A stretch of DNA of 64,000 nucleotides from Hyphomicrobiales bacterium. Lineage in GTDB: Bacteria; Pseudomonadota; Alphaproteobacteria; Rhizobiales; Rhizobiaceae. Positions within the stretch are counted from its first letter, which is position 1. Every line of letters starts with the position of its first letter. Positions 8,615 through 17,333 of this stretch are shown in pieces. Under the pieces are notes generated by a model. It searched no databases, was not told where the DNA came from, and saw only the letters and a list, made by a program, of their open reading frames with translations. A program made the position numbers and the translations under genes. The DNA is taken from assembly GCA_900472605.1 (NCBI GenBank), contig UCJD01000009.1:289883-353882 (forward strand), given 5' to 3'.

Positions 8615-9108
8615 CCTATGGCAGCATGGAGGCACCCACCTCTTTTAGCTGCCAGGAAGTCGACGGATCAGTCGCCGACATTCGTTGGCGGCTGAAACGC
8701 CTGCTTGAGGACTACGCCGCAGTGCTGTCTCGCCTGTCCTTGGCCCATTTGAGCCGAAGCGCAGACGGTATGCGTCTTCTGGAGAGCCAACTGTTCGACT
8801 CCGCACGACGGGACTTGGCCGAAAGCCACGAAACCTTCTCCTGGCTTGCCAGCAAGAGCCTGGTGCAGCACCCAGTCCGCCATATTGGCCTTGCCCGCAG
8901 CTTATTGAGGCGCGCCATCGAGAAAATGGACGGTGCCGCGGGTGAGCGAGCCGAGCCACTCACTCTTCTGAAGCTCGCCTCGGATCAACTGAAAACCGCC
9001 TCGGCGTTAGCTGGCCACCCATTGTTCGACACCAGCACATGCTGCGCAAATCAATTCCACCCTAATCCGGAGCCAAACAATGAGCGATCCTTCAATCTGG
9101 GTGCTTGA
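8611..9108 (+). CDS. Unknown small helical protein in the sugar operon
   Basis: 165 residues with no family I recognise. It lacks a signal peptide or membrane segment and is rich in predicted helix (ADIRWRLKRLLEDYAAVLSRL, SLLRRAIEKMDG, LKLASDQLKTASALAG), with one histidine-rich stretch and a Cys pair near the C-terminus (TCC). It is locked into the operon by a 4-bp overlap with the gene before and a 29-bp overlap with the gene after, and codon use resembles its neighbours, so it is very likely translated. Its place between dehydrogenases and hydrolase suggests an accessory, chaperone or regulatory role in this pathway. No function can be assigned. Confidence 0.7.
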   Translation: MTYGSMEAPTSFSCQEVDGSVADIRWRLKRLLEDYAAVLSRLSLAHLSRSADGMRLLESQLFDSARRDLAESHETFSWLASKSLVQHPVRHIGLARSLLRRAIEKMDGAAGERAEPLTLLKLASDQLKTASALAGHPLFDTSTCCANQFHPNPEPNNERSFNLGA

Positions 9109-9955
9109 ATACGCCCGTAGCCCCGTTCACCCCGTGAGCGCCGTGTTCTATGGGGCGCACAATCAGGGCACCATGAACCTGCCGTTCAGTTATGTCCTGA
9201 TCAAAAGCGGCAACGTAGTGGCGCTTGTCGACGTGGGGTACGACGAAAGTGACTTTGGGGGTACCATCGCACAGTCTATCGGAGTGACGCACTATACGCC
9301 GCCACAACAGGTTTTGGCGGAGTGCGGCGTCTCTCCAGATGACATCACACACATATTCGTCACCCATGGACACTTCGACCACATGGGCGGATTGCGGTTC
9401 TTCAAGAACGCCAAAGTCTTCATTCAGAAGAAAGAGCTCGAATCCTGGATGTGGATTCTCGCCAAGGGCCGTCGCTACCGAACGCTCGCGGCGGGACTTA
9501 ATCCCGCGGACGTTCTCCACCTGGCTGAAATCAACCTCGAGGGACGGCTCACCCTCGTCGAGGGTGTCCTGGAGAACGCCGTGCCGGGGATCGATCTCTA
9601 TCCGGCCTTCGACACGCATACCGCGGGCTGCCAGTACGTTGTCATGCGAAGTGACAAGGGAGGGAAACTCGTGCTCTCGGGTGACGTCATTTATACCTAC
9701 AAGAACCTTGATGGAGGCGATCCCGCCGATCCGCACCTGGTGCCTCCGGGGTTGGCAAACGGAAGCCAGACGACGCTGATCGAATGCGCCGACGAGATGC
9801 TGGCACATGTCGACGGCAATCACCGTCAGATCATTCCGATGCACGAGGAACGGCTCGGGGAACTATTCCCGTCCCGCACGACGAGCTACGGGCTCAAGGT
9901 AGTGGAAGTGCTGCTTGGCGCTAACGAACAAAGCCGCGTGGAATTCAGGTACTGA
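9080..9955 (+). CDS. MBL-fold hydrolase (N-acyl-homoserine-lactonase family-like)
   Basis: 291 residues of the metallo-beta-lactamase fold. The dinuclear metal site motif HGHFDH lies at about residues 95-100, with further ligands in the region FDTHTAGC (His about 180), SGDVIYTYKNL (bridging Asp about 200) and near the C-terminus IIPMHEE (His about 255). The closest known group is the AHL-lactonase-like family. GGAG precedes the ATG, which lies inside the end of the previous gene. In this operon the obvious job is opening the lactone made by the upstream AKRs, i.e. a sugar lactonase rather than quorum quenching. This is inferred from context, and AHL degradation cannot be excluded. Confidence 0.85.
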   Translation: MSDPSIWVLEYARSPVHPVSAVFYGAHNQGTMNLPFSYVLIKSGNVVALVDVGYDESDFGGTIAQSIGVTHYTPPQQVLAECGVSPDDITHIFVTHGHFDHMGGLRFFKNAKVFIQKKELESWMWILAKGRRYRTLAAGLNPADVLHLAEINLEGRLTLVEGVLENAVPGIDLYPAFDTHTAGCQYVVMRSDKGGKLVLSGDVIYTYKNLDGGDPADPHLVPPGLANGSQTTLIECADEMLAHVDGNHRQIIPMHEERLGELFPSRTTSYGLKVVEVLLGANEQSRVEFRY

Positions 9956-9956
9956 C

Positions 9957-11225
9957 ATGGAAGTGTCCAACGACATAGTAATGACCTATCTCGTCGAGAC
10001 CGACGGGAGCGTTGACGACCTCGCGACCAAAATAGCTAGCGATCAGTCCACTGGCACGTTCGTCCCGCTCCCAGGGGAGACGCCCGAACTCAAGGCACGG
10101 GTGGCAGCGAAGGTTCTCGAAATACGCGAGCTCGCATCAACGACCATTCCGTCGTTCCCTCAGGACAAGCCAGCCGGCACCGTCTACAAGCGAGCGGAAG
10201 TCGATATCGCATTTCCGTTCGAGGCGATCGGTTACGATCTGGCTGCACTGATGACGATAGTGATCGGTGGCGTGTACTCGATCCGTGGTTTCACAGGGAT
10301 CAGGGTAATCGGCATGTCCCTGCCCTATGGATTCACCAAGGCTTACCCAGGGCCTCAGTTCGGCATACGAGGAAGCCGCGCCCTCACCGGGGTCTTCGAC
10401 AGGCCGCTCATCGGCACGATCATCAAGCCCGCGTTAGGGCTGCGGCCGCACGAGACCGCCGAAATCGTCAAGGAGCTGATAGAGTCAGGCGTAGACTTCA
10501 TCAAGGACGACGAGAAGCTCTGCAGCCCGCCCTACTCTTCCGTTGAAGAGCGGGTGAAGGCGATCATGCCGCTCATCAAAGACCACGAGCAAAAAACCGG
10601 AAAGAAGGTGATGTACGCCTTCAACATCAATCACATCGACCTAGATGAGATGATGCGGAACCATGACATCGTGGCGGCCGAGGGTGGCAACGCGGCTGTC
10701 ATCAACATCAATTCAATCGGACAGGGTGCGTTCCTTGCCTTGCGCAAGCGGTCAAAGCTAGCATTGCACGCCCACCGGAACGGCTGGGATATCTTGACGA
10801 GGCATCCTGGCCTTGGGATGAGCTTCTCGGTCTATCAGCAGTTCTGGCGTCTTCTTGGCGTCGACCAGTTCCAGATCAACGGCATCGCGTCGAAGTACTG
10901 GGAGCCTGACGACTCATTCGTCGAATCCTTCCGCAACTTGAACGAAACCAGTCCTGACGAAAGAGAGCGCCCCATGCCGGTGGTCTGTTCGGGGCAATGG
11001 GGGGGGCAGGCTCCAGAGACCTATGCCCGGACTGGGCAGACGCTGGATCACCTATACCTCTGTGGCGGCGGTGTCGTCAGCCATCCAGGTGGCCCTGCCG
11101 CAGGCGTACGTGCCGTTCAGCAGGCCTGGCAGGCGACACGTGAGGGTGTCGCCCTAGACGAATTTGCGAAGACGCATCGGGAGCTTCGGGAAGCAATCGA
11201 CAAATTTGGCAAGCGCGGCGGTTAG
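9957..11225 (+). CDS. RuBisCO-like protein (form IV/RLP)
   Basis: 422 residues with the RuBisCO large-subunit fold. Active-site regions are preserved: TIIKPALGL (Lys of the 175 position), FIKDDEKL (carbamylated Lys plus Asp/Glu metal ligands), LHAHRNGW (HxHR region), NGIASKYWE (loop-6 Lys) and a glycine-rich phosphate region GGGVVSHPGGPAAG. The carboxylase-specific sequences are otherwise changed, so this is an RLP, not a CO2-fixing enzyme. RLPs partnered with a DUF1537 kinase are known in D-apionate catabolism (OiaX decarboxylase or OiaT transcarboxylase/hydrolase acting on 3-oxo-isoapionate 4-phosphate). The kinase at 18262 shares the operator motif with this operon. The start 9957 directly follows the previous stop. 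It is the last gene of the operon. Confidence 0.9.
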   Translation: MEVSNDIVMTYLVETDGSVDDLATKIASDQSTGTFVPLPGETPELKARVAAKVLEIRELASTTIPSFPQDKPAGTVYKRAEVDIAFPFEAIGYDLAALMTIVIGGVYSIRGFTGIRVIGMSLPYGFTKAYPGPQFGIRGSRALTGVFDRPLIGTIIKPALGLRPHETAEIVKELIESGVDFIKDDEKLCSPPYSSVEERVKAIMPLIKDHEQKTGKKVMYAFNINHIDLDEMMRNHDIVAAEGGNAAVININSIGQGAFLALRKRSKLALHAHRNGWDILTRHPGLGMSFSVYQQFWRLLGVDQFQINGIASKYWEPDDSFVESFRNLNETSPDERERPMPVVCSGQWGGQAPETYARTGQTLDHLYLCGGGVVSHPGGPAAGVRAVQQAWQATREGVALDEFAKTHRELREAIDKFGKRGG

Positions 11226-11317
11226 GCTCTGTTCACAGCGTCGGCCCTAGAGCGCAACCCCGAGGTGGCGAATAGTGCGGATGGAGCTAAAACCCCTCCA
11301 TCCAGGCTCGAGCGAAC

Positions 11318-12178
11318 TCACGTTTCTGCCTTCGCAACAACATCGAGTGCCTTATTGACCGCCATCGCCATTGTGTCCATTCCCCTTACAAATTCGTGGA
11401 AGCCAGGGTTCGCTACAAAATATCGATGATCGCTAGGGAGGCATTTAATCCTGTTGAGTTCCGCGATGTATTTGGAGTGCAGCCAAAGGTATTTCTCCAG
11501 CACGCCGGGATTGTTTGAGCGCAGGCCACCTTTAATGATGTCAGCGATGCGTTGCAGATAGAATGGATAATTGTCATTATTACCCCCCGCGACGCGAACC
11601 ACGGAATTCCACGACACGTAGTCGTAATAGAACAGACCGTCGTCATCTTCGGTCATGAAGTCTTTGACAAATTTGGCCTCCTCCTTTCCAGAATGCGTTT
11701 CGCTTTTTGCCTTGGCGGCCACCTTCAACACCTCTTTGTCGATCAAGATTCGAGGGTACTTCGCCACTTGAGATTCAAGTTCGTAGGCATGCACCATCGC
11801 GGGGCCGACAACGTGCTTCTTTGTATGGTGCAGGCTGCCGACCGTGAGTGCCCCTCTTACAAGGAATCCCCTTTCCGCAAGGTCGATGACGCAGAAGGCG
11901 ATTTCACAGAGGAGCCAGAAAACCGCAGACTCCTCCTCAACAAGGTATGAAACCACAACACAGTCGGAAAACTGCGTCACTCGCTGGCTCTTTCGGAACT
12001 TGTTGTCGTCCTCACCGATCTCCCCAATCCGGTCCATGGCCCGAACCAGTTTGGCGAGAAATTCCGGGTCGGATATGGTTCGGTTCACATGGGCTTTGAA
12101 GCCCAGGAAATCGACGAAGAGCGTTATGCGCTGCTGATATCTGACAGTTTTCTTGCCCACTTTCTTCTTCACTATCAA
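11318..12178 (-). CDS. Class III nucleotidyl-cyclase-like protein, third gene of the Hachiman operon
   Basis: 286 residues. The fold is suggested by ordered motifs: FVDFLGF (first metal Asp, residue 23), TQFSDCVVVSY (second metal Asp, residue 72, beta2-beta3 hairpin), RGALTVGSL (residues 108-116, equivalent to the IGIHTG strand) and a GPAMVHAYELES helix (about 125-136) where class III cyclases have VNxAARLE. The Asn/Arg transition-state pair of that helix is not conserved, so it may be inactive, use another substrate, or act as a sensor. The start is TTG at 12178 with GGAG 4 nt upstream (or GTG at 12172). It follows hamB by 59 nt on the same strand with no terminator seen. Cyclase-like proteins of this kind often sit in defence islands. 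Its role with HamAB is not established. Confidence 0.6.
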   Translation of the reverse strand: MIVKKKVGKKTVRYQQRITLFVDFLGFKAHVNRTISDPEFLAKLVRAMDRIGEIGEDDNKFRKSQRVTQFSDCVVVSYLVEEESAVFWLLCEIAFCVIDLAERGFLVRGALTVGSLHHTKKHVVGPAMVHAYELESQVAKYPRILIDKEVLKVAAKAKSETHSGKEEAKFVKDFMTEDDDGLFYYDYVSWNSVVRVAGGNNDNYPFYLQRIADIIKGGLRSNNPGVLEKYLWLHSKYIAELNRIKCLPSDHRYFVANPGFHEFVRGMDTMAMAVNKALDVVAKAET

Positions 12179-12237
12179 TGAACTCCATAATGTGTGCCCC
12201 CGCGCTGCGACATGGACTTTCGCCCTAATCGGTGCCC

Positions 12238-15200
12238 TTAGCTTGCAAGCTCCGCTGCAACGGTGGAGAAGTAAGACGGAAAGATGCTCAGAGCAGGCAC
12301 CATGGCCTCGTGTCTACATGCAGCGCGGACGTCATCTCTGTCACGAACGTTGTTCCACATAACTGACAGGTAATTGGCCACAATCCGATCTCCGAAACCC
12401 GCTTCGATAAAGGCGATTGCGGCCAAATCTGTCAGGCCATATTTGATTTGCTTCTGAAGCGCGGAGAAACCAGCATGAAGGATTTCGTCCAATCCCTCCG
12501 CCAAATCCGTCAACGATGCTGTGACCATTGCCAAGTCATACGCAAAAGCGCCCTCACACAAAGCGACGGCGTCTTCCACTGTGGGGCGATCACCACTCAC
12601 GCGAACATCCGCCGCGATCATCCGCCCGTGGATGTCATGGAATTGCCTACCCGAAACCCAATCCACCAATGCCTCCTTGAGGAACCCAGTGTCTGAGAGG
12701 GAGCGGATCGATGGAGAGGAGTTCCACGCGACAATCCTATCCGCGGCGAAGTCCAGAAGCTGACCCGCTTCAATGGCGGCGCGAAGGAAGTCAGTGTTTG
12801 CTGTCAACCAAAGCTGCAACTCCGCTACGATGGCTGGCGGAAGCGGCGATCTTTTGATTACCGCGCGTTGGTTGCCATCGGTGTTTTCCTCAATAGCTTT
12901 CGCAATCATCTGGAACACAGCGACCACCGCCTCTTTTATCTCCGGGCCAGCAAGATGATGGGCCAAAGTTTGTGCTGCCAATTCAGCCACACGATCCTGC
13001 CCCTCCTCTTCCAAGAAGGTCAAGTTGGCGACGAGAAATGCAGCAATGGCTTGGATCGCACGGGCGCGACGTTCAATGAACTTCGTGAATTCGGGGCCAC
13101 TGATGTTGGGTTGAAGCGCTATCGCCTCATCAACTACCATTTCGATCCGAGCTTGGTCTGCGAATGCCAGATCAAGCCATTGAGCCAGAACAGGCTGCAC
13201 AACCGGCGGCGCGCCTTGCTGACGCTGCTCGTAGTTGTCGAACAGGGCGAGGATGCTGCTGTTCGTGGGTTCCGACCGTCGAGAATCCAGGAGTTCCTTC
13301 GCTTCTTCCCATCGCCAGCTCTGCCTGAAAACACTTTTTTGATCGAAAACGGACGGGGTGGAGAAGATGATGCTCCCTTCGGTATGCATCCCTGCACGCC
13401 CGGCGCGTCCCATTAGATTCTGGAAGTCGCGCACCATCATCCGGTCTTTACCCTGTCGGGTCGAGGTAACAATGAGGTACTTGAGAGGGAAATTCACGCC
13501 CTGAGCAAGTGTAGAGGTACAGACAACAAACTTGGCCAGCCCCTCCTTCATGGCATGTTCGATAGACAGCCTAAGCCCCTGAGGCGTATCCGCGTGGTGG
13601 GCGAATATTCCAAGTGCCGCCGCCTTCGTAGCCGTTGCCTGAGGACCAAGGTATAATTCGGAGAGGTATCTCAACTTGCCCACCTCCGCGGCGTCGGAAA
13701 CTTCGGAAGGTCGGAGGAAGACCGCACCCCTATCAAAAATATCCACAGCACGGCGGCAAATCTTCGTCGCGCTGTCTTTGCGTCCGCAAAATACTGCAAC
13801 ACTGCCATTGTTTACAACATGCAGCCCCAGGAACAATCCGACTTCACCGCCATCCGACTTTGTCGGAAAGCGCTGAACCTTCTTCTCGCGACCACGAAGG
13901 TTCAACTCGACGTCATCTATTAGGCGCGGCACGTAGAATTCGGTTTCCTCGGGATCGGTGGGACTGACGTAAGCAAGCCGGCCCCTTGTATCTTGCCAAC
14001 TTGCAAAGGCGATGCTCTTCGAGGTCGGAAGTAGGCCTGCTCCGTCGATGACGGCGTCTCTGTCACCGACCAACCACTCAGCCACATCGCGCGCATTGCC
14101 GATGACAGCAGAAATCAAAACGACTTGCGTCGCCTCGGACAAACTCAGCTTCAATGAAGTCAGCAGCAACTCATACGTCGGCCCCCGAGTGAGGCCGTCA
14201 AACTGATGGCCTTCGTCATAGATCACCAGGCCGATGCGATCGACGAGCTCCGGCGCGCGTCGAAGCATGTAGAGAAGCTTCTCGGGGGTGACGATCAGGA
14301 CAGTGTTCGCTGCCAACATTTCCTCAAGCTGGACGTCGAACTGAAAGGAATCGGACGCCTCGTCGAGTTTGATCGGCTCGCCCGCAAAGGCGACCACGAG
14401 ATCGCTTCGAATATCATGGCATAGCGATCTGTACGGCGCGACAATAACGGCCAAGGATGCACGCTTCGACATGAAAGCCGAGCGTATGATCAGCTCCGTC
14501 GCCCTTGTCTTGCCAGCACTCGTAGGCATTTGGATTACGGCTGACCGACCGCGCAACAGTCCTCCTGTCGCGATCTTCTGCTGCGCTGGCCAAAGTTCGA
14601 TCGGAAAATGCGTCTTGGCCAATGCGGGTCGCCAGGCGTCACTCGATAGGCCGGACGCCGACGGCAGCATGGTCCTGGAAGCATTTTGTAGCTTGGTTGC
14701 ACAGACGGCGGTTATCAAGTCGGCGTAAAGGAGTTCTCTAGGTGACCCATTCCAAAATGCCGTGGTACGGAGACGGTCGCAGGCAGCCGACACTTGATCG
14801 ACATCGGACGCGAACGTCACGAAGCCATTCAAACTACGCAAGACCGCGTTCACCGTTGGGCTACTGCCGTCGATCTGCGTGAAGTCGTTTCTCAAAATCT
14901 GGTAAGCAAGCTTCCCTAGTCCACCCGCAAGGTCATTGGGAGGGGATGGCATATTCTTCACTACAACGGCGGCGTTACCGACGCTACGGTTGAGATAATA
15001 AGCGGTCGCGCAGAGTAACGAGAACTCGACCGAGATTGTCTCGTCGAGCTTAGCGTTAAGGTAGGCGTCGAAAAACGTCGATGCGAAACGCAGGCCATCA
15101 GAGACGGAGAGATCGAGGCCATTCCAGTTCGTGGGTGCCACATCAGGATTGTAGCCTTCTATCGCACCCAGTCCCCTGAATTGGTTGGCAACCGTAGCCG

Positions 15201-15354
15201 CAACGTCGCCCAGAAGTCCAACAGCCAGGTTGAAGAGCGTAGCAGGATCGCGGTATAGTTTGATAAAATCCTCAGGAGCGACCCTGAACTCGTGCATCTT
15301 CGCCCTTGCTCGCGTGGTGGAGAGGACCCTGTTGGCTGTGGCTTCAGGCTTCAT
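12238..15354 (-). CDS. hamB: Hachiman anti-phage helicase HamB
   Basis: 1,038 residues, superfamily 2 helicase. Walker A is MPTSAGKT at about 276-283, the DEAH-type box is DEGH at about 380-383, motif III is LISAVIGN at about 413, motif IV/V is CTSTLAQGVNFP, and motif VI is QNLMGRAGRAG at about 660. A large helical N-terminus and a roughly 300-residue C-terminal extension match HamB size. It overlaps hamA by 11 bp, so the two are translationally coupled. In described Hachiman systems HamB is a DNA-monitoring helicase that restrains and then releases the HamA nuclease on phage attack. The assignment depends on the pair: alone it could only be called an Ski2/DEAD-like defence helicase. The transcript runs against the sugar operon that ends at 11225. 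Confidence 0.83.
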   Translation of the reverse strand: MKPEATANRVLSTTRARAKMHEFRVAPEDFIKLYRDPATLFNLAVGLLGDVAATVANQFRGLGAIEGYNPDVAPTNWNGLDLSVSDGLRFASTFFDAYLNAKLDETISVEFSLLCATAYYLNRSVGNAAVVVKNMPSPPNDLAGGLGKLAYQILRNDFTQIDGSSPTVNAVLRSLNGFVTFASDVDQVSAACDRLRTTAFWNGSPRELLYADLITAVCATKLQNASRTMLPSASGLSSDAWRPALAKTHFPIELWPAQQKIATGGLLRGRSAVIQMPTSAGKTRATELIIRSAFMSKRASLAVIVAPYRSLCHDIRSDLVVAFAGEPIKLDEASDSFQFDVQLEEMLAANTVLIVTPEKLLYMLRRAPELVDRIGLVIYDEGHQFDGLTRGPTYELLLTSLKLSLSEATQVVLISAVIGNARDVAEWLVGDRDAVIDGAGLLPTSKSIAFASWQDTRGRLAYVSPTDPEETEFYVPRLIDDVELNLRGREKKVQRFPTKSDGGEVGLFLGLHVVNNGSVAVFCGRKDSATKICRRAVDIFDRGAVFLRPSEVSDAAEVGKLRYLSELYLGPQATATKAAALGIFAHHADTPQGLRLSIEHAMKEGLAKFVVCTSTLAQGVNFPLKYLIVTSTRQGKDRMMVRDFQNLMGRAGRAGMHTEGSIIFSTPSVFDQKSVFRQSWRWEEAKELLDSRRSEPTNSSILALFDNYEQRQQGAPPVVQPVLAQWLDLAFADQARIEMVVDEAIALQPNISGPEFTKFIERRARAIQAIAAFLVANLTFLEEEGQDRVAELAAQTLAHHLAGPEIKEAVVAVFQMIAKAIEENTDGNQRAVIKRSPLPPAIVAELQLWLTANTDFLRAAIEAGQLLDFAADRIVAWNSSPSIRSLSDTGFLKEALVDWVSGRQFHDIHGRMIAADVRVSGDRPTVEDAVALCEGAFAYDLAMVTASLTDLAEGLDEILHAGFSALQKQIKYGLTDLAAIAFIEAGFGDRIVANYLSVMWNNVRDRDDVRAACRHEAMVPALSIFPSYFSTVAAELAS

Positions 15355-16159
15355 TTGCCGCCCTTTCGTACAGCGCGTGGACCAACTTCATCAGTGACAG
15401 TCCACGGATAACCAGCATTTGAAGATTGGCAGCGTTTTTATGCCCGGTGCAATCGGTGTCTTCAAATGCGGTGGTTGCGAAAACATCAGCGTCCAAGATG
15501 GCCGCCGCGCCGTTGATCCTCTTGAATGGTCTCTCCGTTTCGTTCTGAAATCTTTGAACCCAGCCGACCTGAGCCGCTTCTTGGCGAACAAGAAGACGTT
15601 GCTTCATCGCGTTCAAGGTCATTGCCTCGCGCAGGTGGTCTTTCATCGAGTCGGTCACTGCGTCTTGCAGACGGTTTTTGTCCGTGGGCGACATCCCGGA
15701 TTTCGATTCGAAGACAAAGAGCTCGTCGTCGATGTGCTCCCCATGCTTCAGGAAATATCTAATGCCGACGATATCGCAGCCTTTTGTAGAATCCTGTCGG
15801 TTCCAACGGTCCTGGTATCGCAGCTCACGCGGACACCAGTAGCCAAGGACATATTCGATGAAGTCAGCAACGAGTATCTCGCCGAAGTCGCCCGAGCGAA
15901 GACTAGGGCCTGGCGCGATTTTTTCGTCGGGAAAAAGGATTGTTTTGAGGTAATCTGCGTTGGTCTTTCCTGTCCCCGCCACCAGCGCTGGCAGATCGAC
16001 ATCCGCGCAATAGTGATGCCGGAAATGCGCCGCCCATGCAGACAGAGCGCCGTCGTCGTTTGCGGGATCGAGCTCCCATATCTGTATTTCTCGGCCACAG
16101 GCGCTTTGACGCCGCTCGCCAGTGTCCTTCAGCCAACCGATGTGCGGCGGGATTCCCAC
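15344..16159 (-). CDS. hamA: Hachiman effector nuclease HamA (DUF1837)
   Basis: 271 residues, start GTG at 16159 with GAGGGT 7 nt upstream. The central part carries a PD-(D/E)xK-type core: GDFGEILVADFIEYVLGYW helix, TKGCDIVGIRYF (catalytic Asp) and LFVFESKSGMS (ExK), followed by a helix with DSMKDHLREAM. This order and the helicase partner are those of DUF1837/HamA. Known HamA proteins degrade DNA indiscriminately once HamB senses damage or invading DNA ends, giving abortive protection. The AT-rich segment around 16255-16280 just upstream is the likely promoter. The operon lies between the RuBisCO-like gene and the regulator of the same sugar regulon, as if inserted there. Confidence 0.8.
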   Translation of the reverse strand: MGIPPHIGWLKDTGERRQSACGREIQIWELDPANDDGALSAWAAHFRHHYCADVDLPALVAGTGKTNADYLKTILFPDEKIAPGPSLRSGDFGEILVADFIEYVLGYWCPRELRYQDRWNRQDSTKGCDIVGIRYFLKHGEHIDDELFVFESKSGMSPTDKNRLQDAVTDSMKDHLREAMTLNAMKQRLLVRQEAAQVGWVQRFQNETERPFKRINGAAAILDADVFATTAFEDTDCTGHKNAANLQMLVIRGLSLMKLVHALYERAANEA

Positions 16160-16450
16160 GTTTCTACCCTCGATTTCTGGATGCAGTTTGGAATGTCTTT
16201 TGGTAGCGAAGACATTTCCTTTACCGACAATCGAGAACTATTACAGCCTGAAGTTACATATAATTTAATTTGTACTCAGGTAACGAGTGGCCACTTACCA
16301 CGTATCTTCAGAAACCGACCGCATAGAATTGAGTGGCCTCGGCGGCTTCGGCAGAGCAAAGAGCTTGAACGGGTGGGCGCAGAGGTGCCTGCGTGAACAA
16401 AACGCGCGTGCCCCGTCGATGCACAAAGGCACTTATCGTCATCCGTTGGA

Positions 16451-17161
16451 CTATGATGCTTCCTTGGCCCCTTCAATCGAGCTCAGGAAGTGCTTCATGT
16501 TTGCATCCACGCTCGAACGGTTGTCCGCACCGACCTGGCGGTCGAGGATCGCCTTGTACATTTGCTCATGGAGATCGACGGCCCGGCGACGTCCGCTCAC
16601 GTCAAGCGACTTCCGAACCCAGGGAGCAACCATAGTCAGAACAAAGTCAGCAATGACGACGATGAGTTTGTTGCCTGTCGCCTCGTAGACCGCTCTGTGA
16701 AAATCGAGGTCGGCTTTGAGCATCTCGTCCAAAGAACCGTCGGGCTCCGCCGTCAAGGCTTTCAAGCGATCGATGCATTCCCGCATTCTCGCCAAATCTT
16801 CGTCCGTCCTGCGGAGCGCTGCAAGCTCGTTACAATTTCGGTCGAATACGTCTCGGAGCTCCATGAGCATCTCCGGCGTAGAGTCTTGGAGGTATAGCTG
16901 GAACATGGACAGCGGCAGTGCCGGCGCGCTTTGCGATTCGCGGACGTAGCTGCCGTGACCATGGCGAATGTCGATCAATCCGGCGATTGAAAGCGACTTC
17001 ATAGCTTCACGGATTGGAGTACGGCTAATACCAAGCTGGTCCGCCAAATCCTTCTCGTTGGGAAGCTTGTCCCCTGCCTTCAAGCTTCCACTGGCGATTT
17101 GACCCGTGATATAGTCGAGCGCGACCTCGACCCGAGTCTGAATTTTTTTCGGCGCATCCAA
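16451..17161 (-). CDS. GntR-family transcriptional regulator (FadR/FCD subfamily)
   Basis: 236 residues. An N-terminal winged helix (about 10-75) has LADQLGISRTPIREAMKSLS and the wing IDIRHGHGSYV. A C-terminal all-helical FCD ligand domain (about 95-225) carries the metal-site type residues D-x3-N (VFDRNCNEL), DLDFHRAVYEATGN and a late His. The reading frame opens with TTG at 17161, supported by AGAGGAAA 7 nt upstream. The nearby ATG at 17157 is out of frame. Operator-like site C lies 46 nt upstream, and three further copies front the importer, AKR and SDR/kinase genes, so it is the probable repressor of the sugar regulon, released by a pathway acid or phosphorylated acid. Confidence 0.88.
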   Translation of the reverse strand: MDAPKKIQTRVEVALDYITGQIASGSLKAGDKLPNEKDLADQLGISRTPIREAMKSLSIAGLIDIRHGHGSYVRESQSAPALPLSMFQLYLQDSTPEMLMELRDVFDRNCNELAALRRTDEDLARMRECIDRLKALTAEPDGSLDEMLKADLDFHRAVYEATGNKLIVVIADFVLTMVAPWVRKSLDVSGRRRAVDLHEQMYKAILDRQVGADNRSSVDANMKHFLSSIEGAKEAS

Positions 17162-17206
17162 AGCGATTTCCTCTTCCCGACCAGTACCGCCAGCGGTTTA
17201 CTCGAC

Positions 17207-17226
17207 GTAATACCTCATACCTATAA
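17207..17226 (-). promoter_or_regulatory. Operator-like site C, upstream of gntR
   Basis: On the minus strand the sequence is TTATAGGTATGAGGTATTAC, matching the ATAGGTATGANGTATNAC consensus. Its place just ahead of the regulator gene suggests autoregulation. Confidence 0.6.
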
Positions 17227-17333
17227 ATGCTCACGGGCAGAAAGAAAAGCCACCGCTTTTACCACTCTATCGGAAGGGCAAAATCGCGGTGGCCTATATC
17301 GGGCGTGCTGTGGTTAGGCGCGCAGGCGACAGT

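Noticed and set aside
9957..11225. Authentic CO2-fixing RuBisCO large subunit
   Set aside because: Shorter and divergent outside the core residues, with no small-subunit gene. The context is sugar catabolism.
12238..15354. Reading the helicase as a DISARM DrmA or a CRISPR Cas3-type protein
   Set aside because: No DrmB/DrmC or Cas neighbours. The overlapping DUF1837-like nuclease gene points to Hachiman.
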